Part shown: positions 8,042 to 17,093 of the stretch, in pieces
How the letters are laid out: the number at the start of each line of letters is the position of its first letter
Numbering within the stretch: position 1 is the stretch's first letter
NCBI RefSeq assembly: GCF_001044425.1
Contig: NZ_LFML01000060.1
Location: 36,588-100,587, forward strand
Direction of reading: 5' to 3'
DNA: 64,000 nucleotides
From: Streptomyces roseus
GTDB taxonomy: Bacteria > Actinomycetota > Actinomycetes > Streptomycetales > Streptomycetaceae
Made by a program: the position numbers and the translations under genes
The notes under the pieces: generated by a model
The model's input: only the letters and a program-made list of their open reading frames with translations
What the model was told of the DNA's origin: nothing
The model's database searches: none

Positions 8042-9406
8042 TCAGCTGCGGTCGGCCGCCGTGCGGGCCCGTACCTCCTCCGGGGTGAGGTACTGGTCCG
8101 TGTACTCGAAGTCGCGCAGGGTCCCCGGCTTGTACGTCTGGAAGCCGGTCCGGACGAAGTCGTCGCCGGCCACGGCGTTCAGGAGCCAGTTCGTCATCAC
8201 CCGGGTCTTCGCGGCCCCGGTGCGCAGCGCCGCCCAGTGGTAGCCGCGGGCCACGGCCTGGGCGGGCATGCCGCGCAGGTCGATGCCGAGCGGCCGGGAG
8301 ACGCCGTCGCGGCCGCCGAGGTCCACGACGAGTCCGAGGTCCTTGTGGACGTACGAACGCAGTGGCGTGCCCCGCACCGCGGCGATCACGTTGTCGGCGG
8401 CGACCCGGCCCTGGCGCTCGGCGTGCTGCGCGGTGGGCGGGCACACGGCGCCGTCCCCGTCGGCGGCGAGGTCGGGCACGGCGGCAGCGTCGCCGAGCGC
8501 CAACACGCCGTCCGCCCCCGGCACCCGCAGGTCCGCGGTGACCACGAGCCGGCCGCTCTTCGCGGTCTCGGCGCCGAGCGTGGCGATGAGCGGGCTCGCT
8601 GCGACGCCGGCAGTCCAGATGAGGGTGCGGCAGGGCAGCACGCGCCCGTCGGTGAGGGTGACGTCCTCGGGTCCCACCTTGGCGACGGAGGCGCCGAGCG
8701 AGACCTCGATCCCCCGGCGGCGCAGCACGTCGAGGGCGGCCCGGCCCAGCCGGTCACCGAGCTCGGGCATCAGCTTCGGGGCCACGTCCACCAGGTGCCA
8801 GCTGATCTCGCGCCGGTCGAGCCGGGGGTAGCGGTCGACGGCGTTCGTGGTGAGGCGCTGCAGGGCGGCGGCCGTCTCCGTACCCGCGTAGCCGCCGCCC
8901 ACCACGACGAATCCGAGCCGTGAGACCCGTTCCGCCGAGCCGGGTACGGCGGCGTCGGCCAGGTCGAGCTGGGCGATCACGTGGTCGCGCAGGTGGGCCG
9001 CCTCCGCCAGCGACTTCATGCCGCGGCCGTGCTCCGCCAGGCCCGGGATGTCGAAGGTGCGGGTCACGCTCCCCGGCGCGAGCACCAGGTGGTCGTAGGG
9101 CTGGTCCACCAGCTCCCCGGTGATCTTCCGGATGACGCAGACCTTGGCCCGGGTATCCACGCCCACGGCCCCGCCGGGCACGATCTGGGTCCGGTGGTGG
9201 CGGCTGCGGCGCAGCGACACCGCCACGGACTGGGGGGTGAGGACCCCGGACGCCACCTGCGGCAGCAGGGGCAGGTAGAGCTGGTAGGAGAAGGGGGTGA
9301 CCAGCAGGATCTCCGCCTCCCCCGGTGACAGCGTGCGCTCCAGGCGGCGTACGCAGGAGACGCCGGCGAAGCCCGCGCCGACGACCACGATCCTCTGTCG
9401 TGCCAT
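8042..9406 (-). CDS. Type II NADH dehydrogenase-like FAD oxidoreductase
   Basis: This 454-residue protein is a two-dinucleotide-binding-domain flavoprotein of the NDH-2 family, which passes electrons from NADH to quinone without pumping. The FAD fold is VVVGAGFAGV (from residue 7). The NAD fold is FVVVGGGYAGTETAAAL near residue 170. The second FAD contact is VLALGDAAAVPD near residue 310. PFSYQLYLPLLPQVASG is a signature of NDH-2 enzymes. The C-terminal hydrophobic region is likely the membrane anchor. ATG at 9406 starts the conserved fold; the frame runs further upstream without a better start. Confidence 0.85.
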   Translation of the reverse strand: MARQRIVVVGAGFAGVSCVRRLERTLSPGEAEILLVTPFSYQLYLPLLPQVASGVLTPQSVAVSLRRSRHHRTQIVPGGAVGVDTRAKVCVIRKITGELVDQPYDHLVLAPGSVTRTFDIPGLAEHGRGMKSLAEAAHLRDHVIAQLDLADAAVPGSAERVSRLGFVVVGGGYAGTETAAALQRLTTNAVDRYPRLDRREISWHLVDVAPKLMPELGDRLGRAALDVLRRRGIEVSLGASVAKVGPEDVTLTDGRVLPCRTLIWTAGVAASPLIATLGAETAKSGRLVVTADLRVPGADGVLALGDAAAVPDLAADGDGAVCPPTAQHAERQGRVAADNVIAAVRGTPLRSYVHKDLGLVVDLGGRDGVSRPLGIDLRGMPAQAVARGYHWAALRTGAAKTRVMTNWLLNAVAGDDFVRTGFQTYKPGTLRDFEYTDQYLTPEEVRARTAADRS

Positions 9407-9635
9407 GGTGTCCGTCCCTTCTCGGGTGTACGGGTCTCCCGCACGCTTTCCCCGGCACGCCGTTCCATGCACGCGGATGCCGATTGGCCGGCTGGTGACC
9501 ACCATGCTCGACGAGCACACCGCCGCAGGGGACGACGCGGCATGAAGACGCGCCAGTCCCTTAAATCGGATGACCGGCGCACCACAACCGTGCAAGCCTG
9601 GTGCGGATGTGAACCGTACCGAAAGGGAACTCCTC

Positions 9636-9875
9636 GTGGACCAGGATCAGGACCAGCTTCCTCCGCACCCCGACACGGAGCGCTACTCCGTGACCGTCTG
9701 CCCGCCCGCCGTCACGATCGTCTCCGAACTCGTCGCCGCCAGTGGCGTCAGCAAGTCGGACGTCATCAACCGGGCCATCCTCCTGCTGGGCTTCGTCGAG
9801 CGGGAGCGCGCCAAGGGCCACGACCTGATGATCCGTGACACCCAAGGCGCGCTCGAACGCATTCACATCATCTGA
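9636..9875 (+). CDS. Small ribbon-helix-helix-like protein, hypothetical
   Basis: This 79-residue protein has a pattern compatible with a ribbon-helix-helix fold: a short strand (YSVTVCPPAVTIV) followed by two helices (SELVAASGVSKSDVINRAILLLGFVERERAKG). GVSKSDVINRAILLLGFV resembles the helix A-helix B region of RHH proteins. The C-terminus is DLMIRDTQGALERIHII. GTG at 9636 follows an AAAGGGA site. The assignment is a resemblance only. It converges with the YCII gene, six bases apart. Confidence 0.55.
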   Translation: MDQDQDQLPPHPDTERYSVTVCPPAVTIVSELVAASGVSKSDVINRAILLLGFVERERAKGHDLMIRDTQGALERIHII

Positions 9876-9881
9876 GCGGGG

Positions 9882-10274
9882 TCAGGTCTGCGCCGGGCCC
9901 TCTGGAATCGCGTGCACCTCGACGGGGTCGCTGCCGGGCTTCCCGCCCGGACCGGGACACGCCGATGCACGTGCGGCGATCTCCAGGGCCCGGTCCTCGC
10001 TCGCGACGTCGACCAGCCAGTAGCCGGCCAGGATGTGTCCCGGCTGCGCCGGTCCGTCGCTCACCTGCGGCCGTCCGTCGCTCCCCGCCCGAACCGTCTT
10101 GACCCGTGAGGGTCCGCCGAGCCCCTGCCCGTCCACCCACTCCCCGGCGGCCGTGAGCTCCGCGTTCAGGGCACTCATGTGGGCGAACATGGCCTGCATG
10201 TCCTCCTCGGAGTAGGAGGACATGACGGCGTCCCACTGATCGGCCGGCACGTTCATCTGGATCATGTACTTCAT
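9882..10274 (-). CDS. YCII-related (DGPF) protein
   Basis: This 130-residue protein belongs to the YCII-related/DGPF family. It has a MKYMIQMNVP strand, a long helix (WDAVMSSYSEEDMQAMFAHMSALNAELTAAGEWVDGQGLGG), the family's QVSDGPAQPG signature near residue 70 (DGPF-type), and a WLVDVASEDRALEIAAR segment near residue 88. In the family, a conserved His-Asp pair lies in a small dimeric cavity; many members accompany ECF sigma factors, but none is nearby here. ATG at 10274 is the only sensible start. Confidence 0.8.
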   Translation of the reverse strand: MKYMIQMNVPADQWDAVMSSYSEEDMQAMFAHMSALNAELTAAGEWVDGQGLGGPSRVKTVRAGSDGRPQVSDGPAQPGHILAGYWLVDVASEDRALEIAARASACPGPGGKPGSDPVEVHAIPEGPAQT

Positions 10275-10401
10275 GGTCTTCGCCCTTCCCGGGGTGGCTG
10301 CGGCGGGTTCTCGGTCCTACGGAAAGGCAGACCCCGACCGGCCGCGGAACTCATCGGGGGTCCCCGGTGCGAGTCCGGGCCGGCCGTACGGTCCGGTCCG
10401 G

Positions 10402-11052
10402 TCACCTCCGCCAGAACAGGTGGTGCGTCACGCCGCTCGGGCTGGGCACGACCTCCATGTGGAACCGGTCGAGCAGCTCGTCGGGGGACTCCCAGAGTCG
10501 TACTCCCGATCCGAACTTCAACGGCGATACCGCCACGTGCATCGTGTCGACGAGGTCGGCGTCGAGGAACTGCCGGATGGTGTTGACCCCGCCGCCGAGG
10601 CGGACGTCCTTGCCCTGCGCCGCCTCCAGCGCCTGCTCCAGGACCGTGGCCGGGGCTCCGTCGACGAAGTGGAACGTGGTGTCGGAAAGGGTGAACGACG
10701 GCCGTTCGTGGTGAGTCATGACGAACACCGGGGTGTGGAACGGGGGCTCGTCCCCCCACCAGCCGCGCCACTCGTCGTCGAGCCAGGGCCCGCGCTGGGG
10801 TCCGAACTTGTTGCGGCCCATGATCTCGGCGCCGATGTTGCGTGCGTAGTCCCGCGTGAAGTAGTCGTCGAGCCCCCGGCTCCCTCCGGGATCGGTGCGC
10901 ATGGGCCAGCTCGCGGTGGCGCCGGCCCAACCGAAAAGCCTCTCGGGGCCGGGGAGGCCGAACGGATTCTCCAGACTCTGGTCCGCGTCGTTGCCTGCGC
11001 CGATCCCATCGCTCGAGACGTTGAAGTTCTGGACCCTCACCAGCTGAGCCAC
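10402..11052 (-). CDS. Dihydrofolate reductase-family (RibD C-terminal) protein
   Basis: This 216-residue protein has the RibD-C/DHFR-like reductase fold. It carries VQNFNVSSDG near residue 7, IMGRNKFGPQRGPW near residue 77, VFVMTHHERP near residue 108 and VRLGGGVNTIRQFL near residue 150, the family's conserved blocks; LGGGV is the NADPH pyrophosphate loop. These standalone proteins are common in Streptomyces and rarely have a known substrate. ATG at 11052 gives a normal length. It is a single gene. A second member of the family is at 58714. Confidence 0.82.
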   Translation of the reverse strand: MAQLVRVQNFNVSSDGIGAGNDADQSLENPFGLPGPERLFGWAGATASWPMRTDPGGSRGLDDYFTRDYARNIGAEIMGRNKFGPQRGPWLDDEWRGWWGDEPPFHTPVFVMTHHERPSFTLSDTTFHFVDGAPATVLEQALEAAQGKDVRLGGGVNTIRQFLDADLVDTMHVAVSPLKFGSGVRLWESPDELLDRFHMEVVPSPSGVTHHLFWRR

Positions 11053-11363
11053 GCGTTCCTCCTGTGGTGTAGACGACGGTGATGAGACTCTCCGGGCCGG
11101 GAAAACTCATCGGTGCCGCCGTGGGCGCACGGCCGCCGCCGCGGAGGGCACCTCACTATCCGCTCACGGCGACCAACCCGCGCAAGGCCTCGCCGCTGCC
11201 CGCCACTGACCACCCACCCGGGTGATGTCGGACGGAGGCGCCGGCCCGCCGGGCGAGCCCGGCCCGACCGCCCCGCGCAGCGGCAGCAGCACGTCCGGTG
11301 CGCAGACGGGGGTACAGGGGGTGGTGCGCGCATGACCGCGCGTTCCCGGGTAACACGCCGTCA
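11053..11363. other. Intergenic region, no gene seen (about 310 bases)
   Basis: This is the divergent gap between the DHFR-family gene (reads left) and the PAP2-kinase gene (reads right). It is GC-rich, with no open frame that looks coding and no recognisable site. It presumably carries both promoters. Confidence 0.5.
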
Positions 11364-13145
11364 ATGAGCAACGCAACCGACGCGGGCATCAGACCCGGCC
11401 GTCTTCTTCTGCTGCCCCTGCAGGCGGCCTGCGTCGCGGGCCTGGGCCTGCTGGTGACCGGCCCGCTGGCCGGCCTGGCACCGCTGTCCTCCGAGGACGG
11501 GGTGAACGGCGCACTGGCCGCCCACCGCGCCGTGCCCGCCACGACCTTCTCGGACGCCATGTCCCTGCTGGGCAGCACCGGAAGCGTGATCGCGCTGACG
11601 ATCCTGGCCTGCCTCGCACTGCTGTGCGTACCCCGCGTCCCCCGGTGGCGCGAGGCGCTGTTCCTGGCGGTCTCCGTCGCCGCGCAGTCCGCCGTGTTCG
11701 TACTCGTCACGCTCGTGGTGGACCGGCCCCGGCCCGATGTGCCCCACCTGGACCCGGCGCCGCCGACGTCCAGTTTCCCCTCCGGGCACGTCGGGGCCTC
11801 GATGGCCCTCTTCGGGGGGCTGGCCGTGCTCGCGGCGGGACGACTGCGCGGTGCCCGGCGCAACATCGTGGTGGGTCTGCTCCTGCTGCTCCCACTGGCC
11901 CAGGCCTGCTCCCGTATGTACCGGGGCATGCATCATCCCTCGGACGTGGTGGCGGGGCTGCTGAACGGGGCCTGCGCCCTGCTCGTCGTCGCGTACGCCC
12001 TGCTGCCGGGGATCTGGGCCGCAGCGCGGCCGACGGCCGGTGACGCTCTGCCCGCGGCCCGGCCCGGTGGCGGCGGCAGGACCTCGACCGGGGTGCGGGG
12101 CCGGGTCGTGGTGGTCCGTCATCCGCACGCCTGCGGCTCTGAAACGGCGGCGAGCGTGCGCGCCGTGCTGCGCCGCCACGGGTACGCGGACCAGGTGTGG
12201 GCGCAGACCTCCGCCGATGAGCCGTGCGGGGCGCTCGCCGCGCGACTCGCCGGGGCGGACACATCTCTGGTGGTGGTCTGCGGCGGGGACGGCACGGTAC
12301 GGGCCTGCGCCGACGTACTGGCCGGCTCCGGGATCCCCCTGGCGATCGTGCCCTGCGGGACCGGCAACCTCCTCGCCCGCAACCTGGGGCTGCCGTCCGG
12401 TCCTGCGGCCGCCTTGGAGGAGGGCTTGTCCGGTCAGGCCGTCGGGCTCGACGTGGGCCGGCTCGACGGCGACGGGTTGACGCCGACGAGGTTCGTGGTC
12501 ATGGCCGGTGCGGGTTTCGACGCGGCCATGGTGCGGGACGCATCGGAGCGGCTCAAGGCGCGCCTGGGCTGGGTCGCGTACGTGGTGGCGGCCCTGCGCC
12601 ATCTGCGCGATCCCCGGATGCGGTTGTCGATCCGGCTGGACGGGGGTGCCCCGCTGGAGCGGCGGGCCCGCATGGTGGTCATCGGCAACGTCGGCTCGCT
12701 CCAGGGCGGGCTGCCGCTCCTCCCGGACGCGCGGCCCGACAGCGGCCGGCTGGAACTGGTGTTGCTGGACCCCCGAGGGCCCGGTGGATGGCTGGCGGCG
12801 GCGGGGCACCTGGCCTCCCGCGCGAAGAGCGGGTCCGCCCGGCCGGCTCCCGACGGCGGCTCGGGGCGGCCGGAGGCAGGCGGCGCGCTGGAGTACTTCA
12901 GTGCGGCCCGCATCGAGCTCCGCTTCACCCGCGCCCAGCCTCGGGAGCTCGACGGTGAGGCGTTGCCGGCCGGTACGCGGGTGACCGCCGAGGTCGAGCC
13001 GGGGGCGCTGCGGGTGTGCCTGCCGGTGCCCGCGCGCGGCGGCACGCCGCGGGAACAGGTGCCGGAACGGGTGCCGGAAGGGGCGGAGCGGGCAGGGGTC
13101 ACCGACGGGGCGGAGGGGGCGGCCGCCCTCACCGTCCGCGACTGA
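11364..13145 (+). CDS. Fused PAP2 phosphatase-diacylglycerol kinase
   Basis: This 593-residue protein has an N-terminal PAP2 domain (residues 1-220, about five membrane segments) and a C-terminal diacylglycerol-kinase catalytic domain (about 245-575). PAP2 motifs are DRPRP (120-124), PSGH (139-142) and SRMYRGMHHPSD (183-194, SR-x5-H-x3-D). The lysine expected seven residues before Arg123 is Thr116. Kinase motifs are GGDG (307-310) and PCGTGNLLARNLG (330-342). It should dephosphorylate a lipid phosphate and phosphorylate a lipid. ATG at 11364 is chosen because it begins the first hydrophobic segment. YihY and PAP2 genes follow. Confidence 0.85.
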   Translation: MSNATDAGIRPGRLLLLPLQAACVAGLGLLVTGPLAGLAPLSSEDGVNGALAAHRAVPATTFSDAMSLLGSTGSVIALTILACLALLCVPRVPRWREALFLAVSVAAQSAVFVLVTLVVDRPRPDVPHLDPAPPTSSFPSGHVGASMALFGGLAVLAAGRLRGARRNIVVGLLLLLPLAQACSRMYRGMHHPSDVVAGLLNGACALLVVAYALLPGIWAAARPTAGDALPAARPGGGGRTSTGVRGRVVVVRHPHACGSETAASVRAVLRRHGYADQVWAQTSADEPCGALAARLAGADTSLVVVCGGDGTVRACADVLAGSGIPLAIVPCGTGNLLARNLGLPSGPAAALEEGLSGQAVGLDVGRLDGDGLTPTRFVVMAGAGFDAAMVRDASERLKARLGWVAYVVAALRHLRDPRMRLSIRLDGGAPLERRARMVVIGNVGSLQGGLPLLPDARPDSGRLELVLLDPRGPGGWLAAAGHLASRAKSGSARPAPDGGSGRPEAGGALEYFSAARIELRFTRAQPRELDGEALPAGTRVTAEVEPGALRVCLPVPARGGTPREQVPERVPEGAERAGVTDGAEGAAALTVRD

Positions 13146-13189
13146 TCCCGTACGCTCGCGCGGACATCCGAGGAGAGAGGAGGAAGGTC

Positions 13190-14182
13190 ATGGGCACCGC
13201 CACACGGGTACCACAGCGCCGTGAAGTAAAGGCAGTCGAAGCCGAGTTGCGCACGCAGGGCGAGGAGGGCGACGAGGACCTCTCCGGAGAGGAGGCATGG
13301 GCCGCGCTGCGCCGCCACGGCGGCTGGAACCTCGTACGGGACTCGTTCGTCCGGTTCCGCTACGCCGACGGGTTCAGCCACTCCCGGGCCCTGGCCCTCC
13401 AGACGGTCCTGTCGATCCTGCCGCTCGCCATCGCCCTCATCGGCCTGTCGGGAGTACTGCACACGGAGAACATCGGGCACATGGCCGAGCTGACGATCCG
13501 CCGGATCGTCAGCGGGCCCAGCCAGGACGTCGTGGACGACGCCCTGCGCGAGAGCCGCAGCCGGGCCGGGGACGGGGGCGAGGCGGCCCTCTGGTTCGGG
13601 CTGCTGTTCTCGATCGTCAACGTCACCACGGGCATGTGCCAGGTGGAGCGCGGTGCGAACCGCATCTACGGCGTGGAGCGCGACCGCCCGTTCCTCCACA
13701 AGTACAGCCGCGGCCTGGTCATGGCGGTGCTGGCCGGGCTGCCCCTCGGGCTCGCCTTCTCGCTCACCGTCCTCGGCTCCGATCTGGGCATGGCCATGAC
13801 GGAGACCTACCACCTCGGCCCGGCCACGCAACGGGTGTGGGACCTCCTGCACTGGCCCGTCGGGATCCTGCTGGCGGTCGCCGCCGCCAGCGCGGTCTTC
13901 CGGCGCTCGCCGCGACGGACACAACCCGGGTACACCTGGCTGGCGTTCGGCGCCGGCGTCTACCTGGTGCTGTGGCTCGGCGCGACGTGGGGGCTGAGCC
14001 TGTACGTCGGGGCGAACGGTTCCTTCACCACGGTGTACGGGCCGCTGAGCGCGTTCATGTCGCTGCTGCTGTGGTCGTACCTGACCTCGCTCGCCCTCTT
14101 CCTGGGCCTGTCCTTCGCCGCTCAGCTCGAAGCCGTACGGGCCGGGGTGACCGGCCCGATCACGAAGGATCCCGGGGTATGA
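13190..14182 (+). CDS. YihY/BrkB-family membrane protein
   Basis: This 330-residue polytopic membrane protein of the YihY (formerly BrkB/RNase BN) family has a cytosolic N-terminus and about six membrane segments (near residues 68-90, 140-160, 185-205, 227-245, 258-280 and 295-315). The conserved block is SFVRFRYADGFSHSRALALQTVLSILPLA, split around residues 52-80, in which D-FS-ALA is the family signature. Function is not settled; it may transport or flip lipids. It lies 44 bases after the PAP2-kinase gene, behind an AGGAGG site, and overlaps the next gene by 4 bases, so these form one operon. Confidence 0.85.
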   Translation: MGTATRVPQRREVKAVEAELRTQGEEGDEDLSGEEAWAALRRHGGWNLVRDSFVRFRYADGFSHSRALALQTVLSILPLAIALIGLSGVLHTENIGHMAELTIRRIVSGPSQDVVDDALRESRSRAGDGGEAALWFGLLFSIVNVTTGMCQVERGANRIYGVERDRPFLHKYSRGLVMAVLAGLPLGLAFSLTVLGSDLGMAMTETYHLGPATQRVWDLLHWPVGILLAVAAASAVFRRSPRRTQPGYTWLAFGAGVYLVLWLGATWGLSLYVGANGSFTTVYGPLSAFMSLLLWSYLTSLALFLGLSFAAQLEAVRAGVTGPITKDPGV

Positions 14183-14967
14183 GGCGCCACAACGGGCCCG
14201 ATGCCCGGTTCGGGGCGCGGCTGGCGATCACGTCGGCCGCCACCGCCGTGGCGGCCGTACCGTTCTCGCTCGCGCTGGTCCTGGTGGAGTCGCAGTGGGC
14301 TCCGTTGCACCGGATCGACCAGGGGGCGGCCGAGCGGCTGCACCACCATGTCCTCGGACACCCCTCCTGGCTGGGGGTGCTGGACTTCTTCACGCACATC
14401 GTCTGGGATCCGGTGACCATGCGTCTGCTGGTGGCCGCGGTGGTGGTGTGGCTGCTGCGGCGGCGGGCGCTGCGGCTGGCCGCCTGGGCGGCCTGCACGG
14501 CGATCACCGGAGGGCTCGTGGGCCTGCTGGCGAAGAACGCGGTCGAGCGGGCCCGGCCGCACCTGCCCGATCCCGTCGCCCACGCTCCCGGGTTCTCCTT
14601 CCCCTCCGGACACGCGATGACGGCCACCACGTCCTGCGCCGTGCTGCTGCTGGTGCTGCTCCCCGTCATCCCGAAGGCCTGGCGGCCGCTGGCGTGGGCC
14701 ATCGCCGTGGTTTCGGTGATCGGGGTCGGGTTCACCCGGGTCGCGCTCGGCGTGCACTGGGTGAGCGACGTGGTCGGCGGCTGGCTGCTCGGCATCGTCG
14801 TGGTCACCGCCACGGCTTTCGCCTTCGAGGCGTGGCGCAGCGACATCGGCCGTCCGCGCACCACTGCGGCCGAGGGCCTGGAGCCCGAGATCGCGACGGC
14901 CGAACCCGAACCCCCGGCCGGGGCGGTCACTGAGCGCTCGCCGCAGGACGGACGACGATCTCGTTGA
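14179..14967 (+). CDS. PAP2 superfamily phosphatase
   Basis: This 262-residue membrane phosphatase overlaps the YihY gene by 4 bases (ATGA). Its PAP2 motifs are complete: KNAVERARP (K-x6-RP), FPSGHAM, and TRVALGVHWVSD for SR-x5-H-x3-D, with Thr in place of Ser. It probably recycles undecaprenyl or phosphatidate phosphates. Unlike the fused enzyme upstream, it keeps the catalytic lysine, so it may supply the activity the fused protein could lack. Its 3' end overlaps the convergent SDR gene by 41 bases. Confidence 0.85.
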   Translation: MRRHNGPDARFGARLAITSAATAVAAVPFSLALVLVESQWAPLHRIDQGAAERLHHHVLGHPSWLGVLDFFTHIVWDPVTMRLLVAAVVVWLLRRRALRLAAWAACTAITGGLVGLLAKNAVERARPHLPDPVAHAPGFSFPSGHAMTATTSCAVLLLVLLPVIPKAWRPLAWAIAVVSVIGVGFTRVALGVHWVSDVVGGWLLGIVVVTATAFAFEAWRSDIGRPRTTAAEGLEPEIATAEPEPPAGAVTERSPQDGRRSR

Positions 14968-15661
14968 CGTCGACCTCCGGCGGCTGGGACACCGCGTACG
15001 CGATGGCCTCCGCGACGGAGGCGGCGGGCAGCGCCACGGCGCGGTAGGCCTTCATGGCCTCCCGCGCCACGGGATCGGAGATGTGGTCGGCGAGTTCGGA
15101 CTCGGTCACCCCCGGGGAGACGAGCGTGACCCGTACGCGGCCGTCGGACTCCTGCCGCAGCCCTTCGGAAATCGCCCGCACCGCGAATTTGGTGGCGCAG
15201 TACACGGCCGCGGTGGGCGAGACCTCGTAGGCGCCGACGGAGGCGATGTTCACGATCTGCCCGGCCCCCTGGGCGCGCATCACGGGCAGGGCGGCGGCGA
15301 TCCCGTGCAGCACTCCCCGTACGTTCACGTCGATCATCAGGTCCCACTCGTCGACCGCGAGCGCGTCCAGCGGCGAGAGCGGCATCACTCCGGCGTTGTT
15401 GACCATCACGTCCAGCCGCCCGTACCGCTCGGACGCCGCGGCCACGAAGGCCCGTACGTCGGCGGCGTCCGTGACGTCGAGCCGGCGGAACGCCGCCGTC
15501 CCGCCAGCCGCGTTGATCTCCCGTGCCAGTGCTTCCAGTCGCTCCGTGCGCCGTGCCCCGAGGAGCAGCGGATGCCCGTCGGCGGCGAGCCGCCTGGCGG
15601 CGGCCTCCCCGATCCCGCTGCTCGCTCCGGTGATCGCCACGACTCTGGGTTCGTTCCTCAT
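14927..15661 (-). CDS. Short-chain dehydrogenase/reductase
   Basis: This 244-residue classical SDR has the cofactor motif TGASSGIG (residues 11-18), VNNAG at 88 and the catalytic Ser141, Tyr154 and Lys158 (YCATK). RRTERL after strand beta-2 suggests NADP preference. The substrate is unknown. ATG at 15661 starts the fold; the frame runs upstream through a repeat region and encodes a Thr/Arg tract there, which I regard as untranslated. It is divergent from a MmyB-type XRE regulator, a common pairing in which the regulator controls the dehydrogenase. Its end overlaps the PAP2 gene. Confidence 0.88.
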   Translation of the reverse strand: MRNEPRVVAITGASSGIGEAAARRLAADGHPLLLGARRTERLEALAREINAAGGTAAFRRLDVTDAADVRAFVAAASERYGRLDVMVNNAGVMPLSPLDALAVDEWDLMIDVNVRGVLHGIAAALPVMRAQGAGQIVNIASVGAYEVSPTAAVYCATKFAVRAISEGLRQESDGRVRVTLVSPGVTESELADHISDPVAREAMKAYRAVALPAASVAEAIAYAVSQPPEVDVNEIVVRPAASAQ

Positions 15662-15750
15662 GCCTGCTCGACTCCTCGACGACGGTCGCAGGTCCGTCCT
15701 GCCCGACCGAGTCTTCGCGAGCCGAGGGCGGGCGACCAGGACGCGGGTTG

Positions 15751-15825
15751 CCCGGGTGCGGGTTGCCCGGGTGCGGGCTGCCCGGGTGCGGGCTGCCCGG
15801 GTGCGGGCTGCCTGGGTGCGGCACA
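15751..15825. repeat. Five tandem 15-bp repeats in a divergent promoter region
   Basis: Units of CCCGGGTGCGGGTTG or CCCGGGTGCGGGCTG follow in perfect register from 15751 to 15825, five in all, the last diverged (CCTGGGTGCGGCACA). They lie in the 202-base gap between the SDR gene and the XRE regulator gene. CCCGGG is itself palindromic, so each unit could be a binding half-site. A slippage-prone regulatory or structural role is possible. Confidence 0.8.
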
Positions 15826-15863
15826 CCCAGGCAGGGCACATCGCCACGGTCTAGCCTGTGGCC

Positions 15864-16700
15864 ATGACCACGACCTCGGCGGACCGTGCCCTCGGCGAGT
15901 TCCTCCACGCGCGCAGGGCGGCGCTGCGGCCGCAGGACATCGGGTTGGCGAGCTGCGGCGTGCGCAGGGTGGCCGGGCTGCGCCGCGAGGAGGTCGCCGT
16001 CCTGGCCGACGTCAACGTGGACTACTACGCCCGCCTGGAGCAGGGCCGCGAGCGCAACCCCTCCCCGCAGGTCCTCGACGCGCTCGCGCACGCCCTGCGG
16101 CTGCGCCCCGACGCCCACGCCCACCTGCACCGCCTGGCCGGTTCAGCGCCGGCCGACCGCCCGACGACCGACCGGGTCGACCCGGCGCTGCTGCGGCTCC
16201 TCGACGGTTTCTCCGGCTGCCCGGCGTTCGTCGTCAACGCCGCCCTGGACATCCTGGCGGCCAACCCCCTTGCTCAGGCCCTGCATTCGCCGTTCACGCC
16301 GACGGACAACCTGGCCCGCATGGTCTTCCTCGACGAGGCCGGCCGGGACTTCTACATGGACTGGGCCTCGGCGTCCCGGGGCACGGCGGGCCACCTCCGC
16401 GAGGCCACCGGCATCGCCCCGGACCATCCCCGCCTGCGCGATCTCGTCCGTACCCTCACGGCCGGGAGCCCGGAGTTCGCCCACCTGTGGACCACGCACG
16501 AGGTCCTGGCCAAGACAGGGGACGTGAAGCACCTCCACCACCCGGCGGCCGGCCCGTTGACCCTGACCTACCAGTCCTTCGACGTACGCGCCGCCCCGGG
16601 CCAGCAGCTCATCGTCTACCAGCCGGCCCCCGGCACCCCGACCGCCCGAGCCCTGTCCCGGCTGGCGGCCGCCGCCGGCGGCCACGGAGACCGGGGGTGA
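15864..16700 (+). CDS. XRE regulator with MmyB-like ligand domain
   Basis: This 278-residue regulator has an N-terminal helix-turn-helix of the XRE class (residues 12-75: GLRREEVAVLADVNVDYYARLEQGR) and a C-terminal MmyB-like domain that usually binds a small molecule, often a fatty-acid-like ligand. The motifs RREEVAVLA and YYARLEQGR define the class. GTG at 15858 would add two residues. It is divergent from the SDR gene. In Streptomyces such regulators typically repress the neighbouring oxidoreductase until the ligand binds. Similar to the regulator at 46807. Confidence 0.87.
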   Translation: MTTTSADRALGEFLHARRAALRPQDIGLASCGVRRVAGLRREEVAVLADVNVDYYARLEQGRERNPSPQVLDALAHALRLRPDAHAHLHRLAGSAPADRPTTDRVDPALLRLLDGFSGCPAFVVNAALDILAANPLAQALHSPFTPTDNLARMVFLDEAGRDFYMDWASASRGTAGHLREATGIAPDHPRLRDLVRTLTAGSPEFAHLWTTHEVLAKTGDVKHLHHPAAGPLTLTYQSFDVRAAPGQQLIVYQPAPGTPTARALSRLAAAAGGHGDRG

Positions 16701-17026
16701 TCCGCCGGTCGCGCCGGTCGGCTACGCCGCGTGCGTGCCGTCGGCCGGGGACGGCACCTCCAGGACGAAGAAGAGGAAGCACGGGCCGGCCGAAAGGGCA
16801 CTGAAGTCGTCGGCCGGCGTACTCGTCGGCCTCCTCGGCGGCGGCCGCGCGGCGTCCGAGGCCTCGGCGTCTTCGCGCGGCGGCTTGACCGATGGAGCCG
16901 CGGCGACGTAGTTTCTGCCCCACTGACTCGTGAGCTGGCGGAAGGGGGCGAAACCGGATGTCGACCGTCTCCGAACTGCTTCGCCCCGCCCACCAGGTCG
17001 CCTGGGCTCCGGGTCGTGTCGCACAC

Positions 17027-17040
17027 GGCTGCTAGCAGCC
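17027..17040. promoter_or_regulatory. Perfect 14-bp palindrome upstream of xdhA
   Basis: GGCTGCT-AGCAGCC is self-complementary over all 14 bases. It lies about 180 bases before the xdhA start and could bind a dimeric regulator of the operon. No regulator gene for it is adjacent, apart from the XRE gene upstream. Confidence 0.4.
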
Positions 17041-17093
17041 CTTCTTCCCGGCGTGCCCGTTCGCGGCCCCGGTTCTTCGCAATTTCTGTCACC

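Noticed and set aside
15751..15825. Short spaced repeats considered as a CRISPR array.
   Set aside because: They are 15-bp tandem units without spacers, and there are no cas genes nearby.
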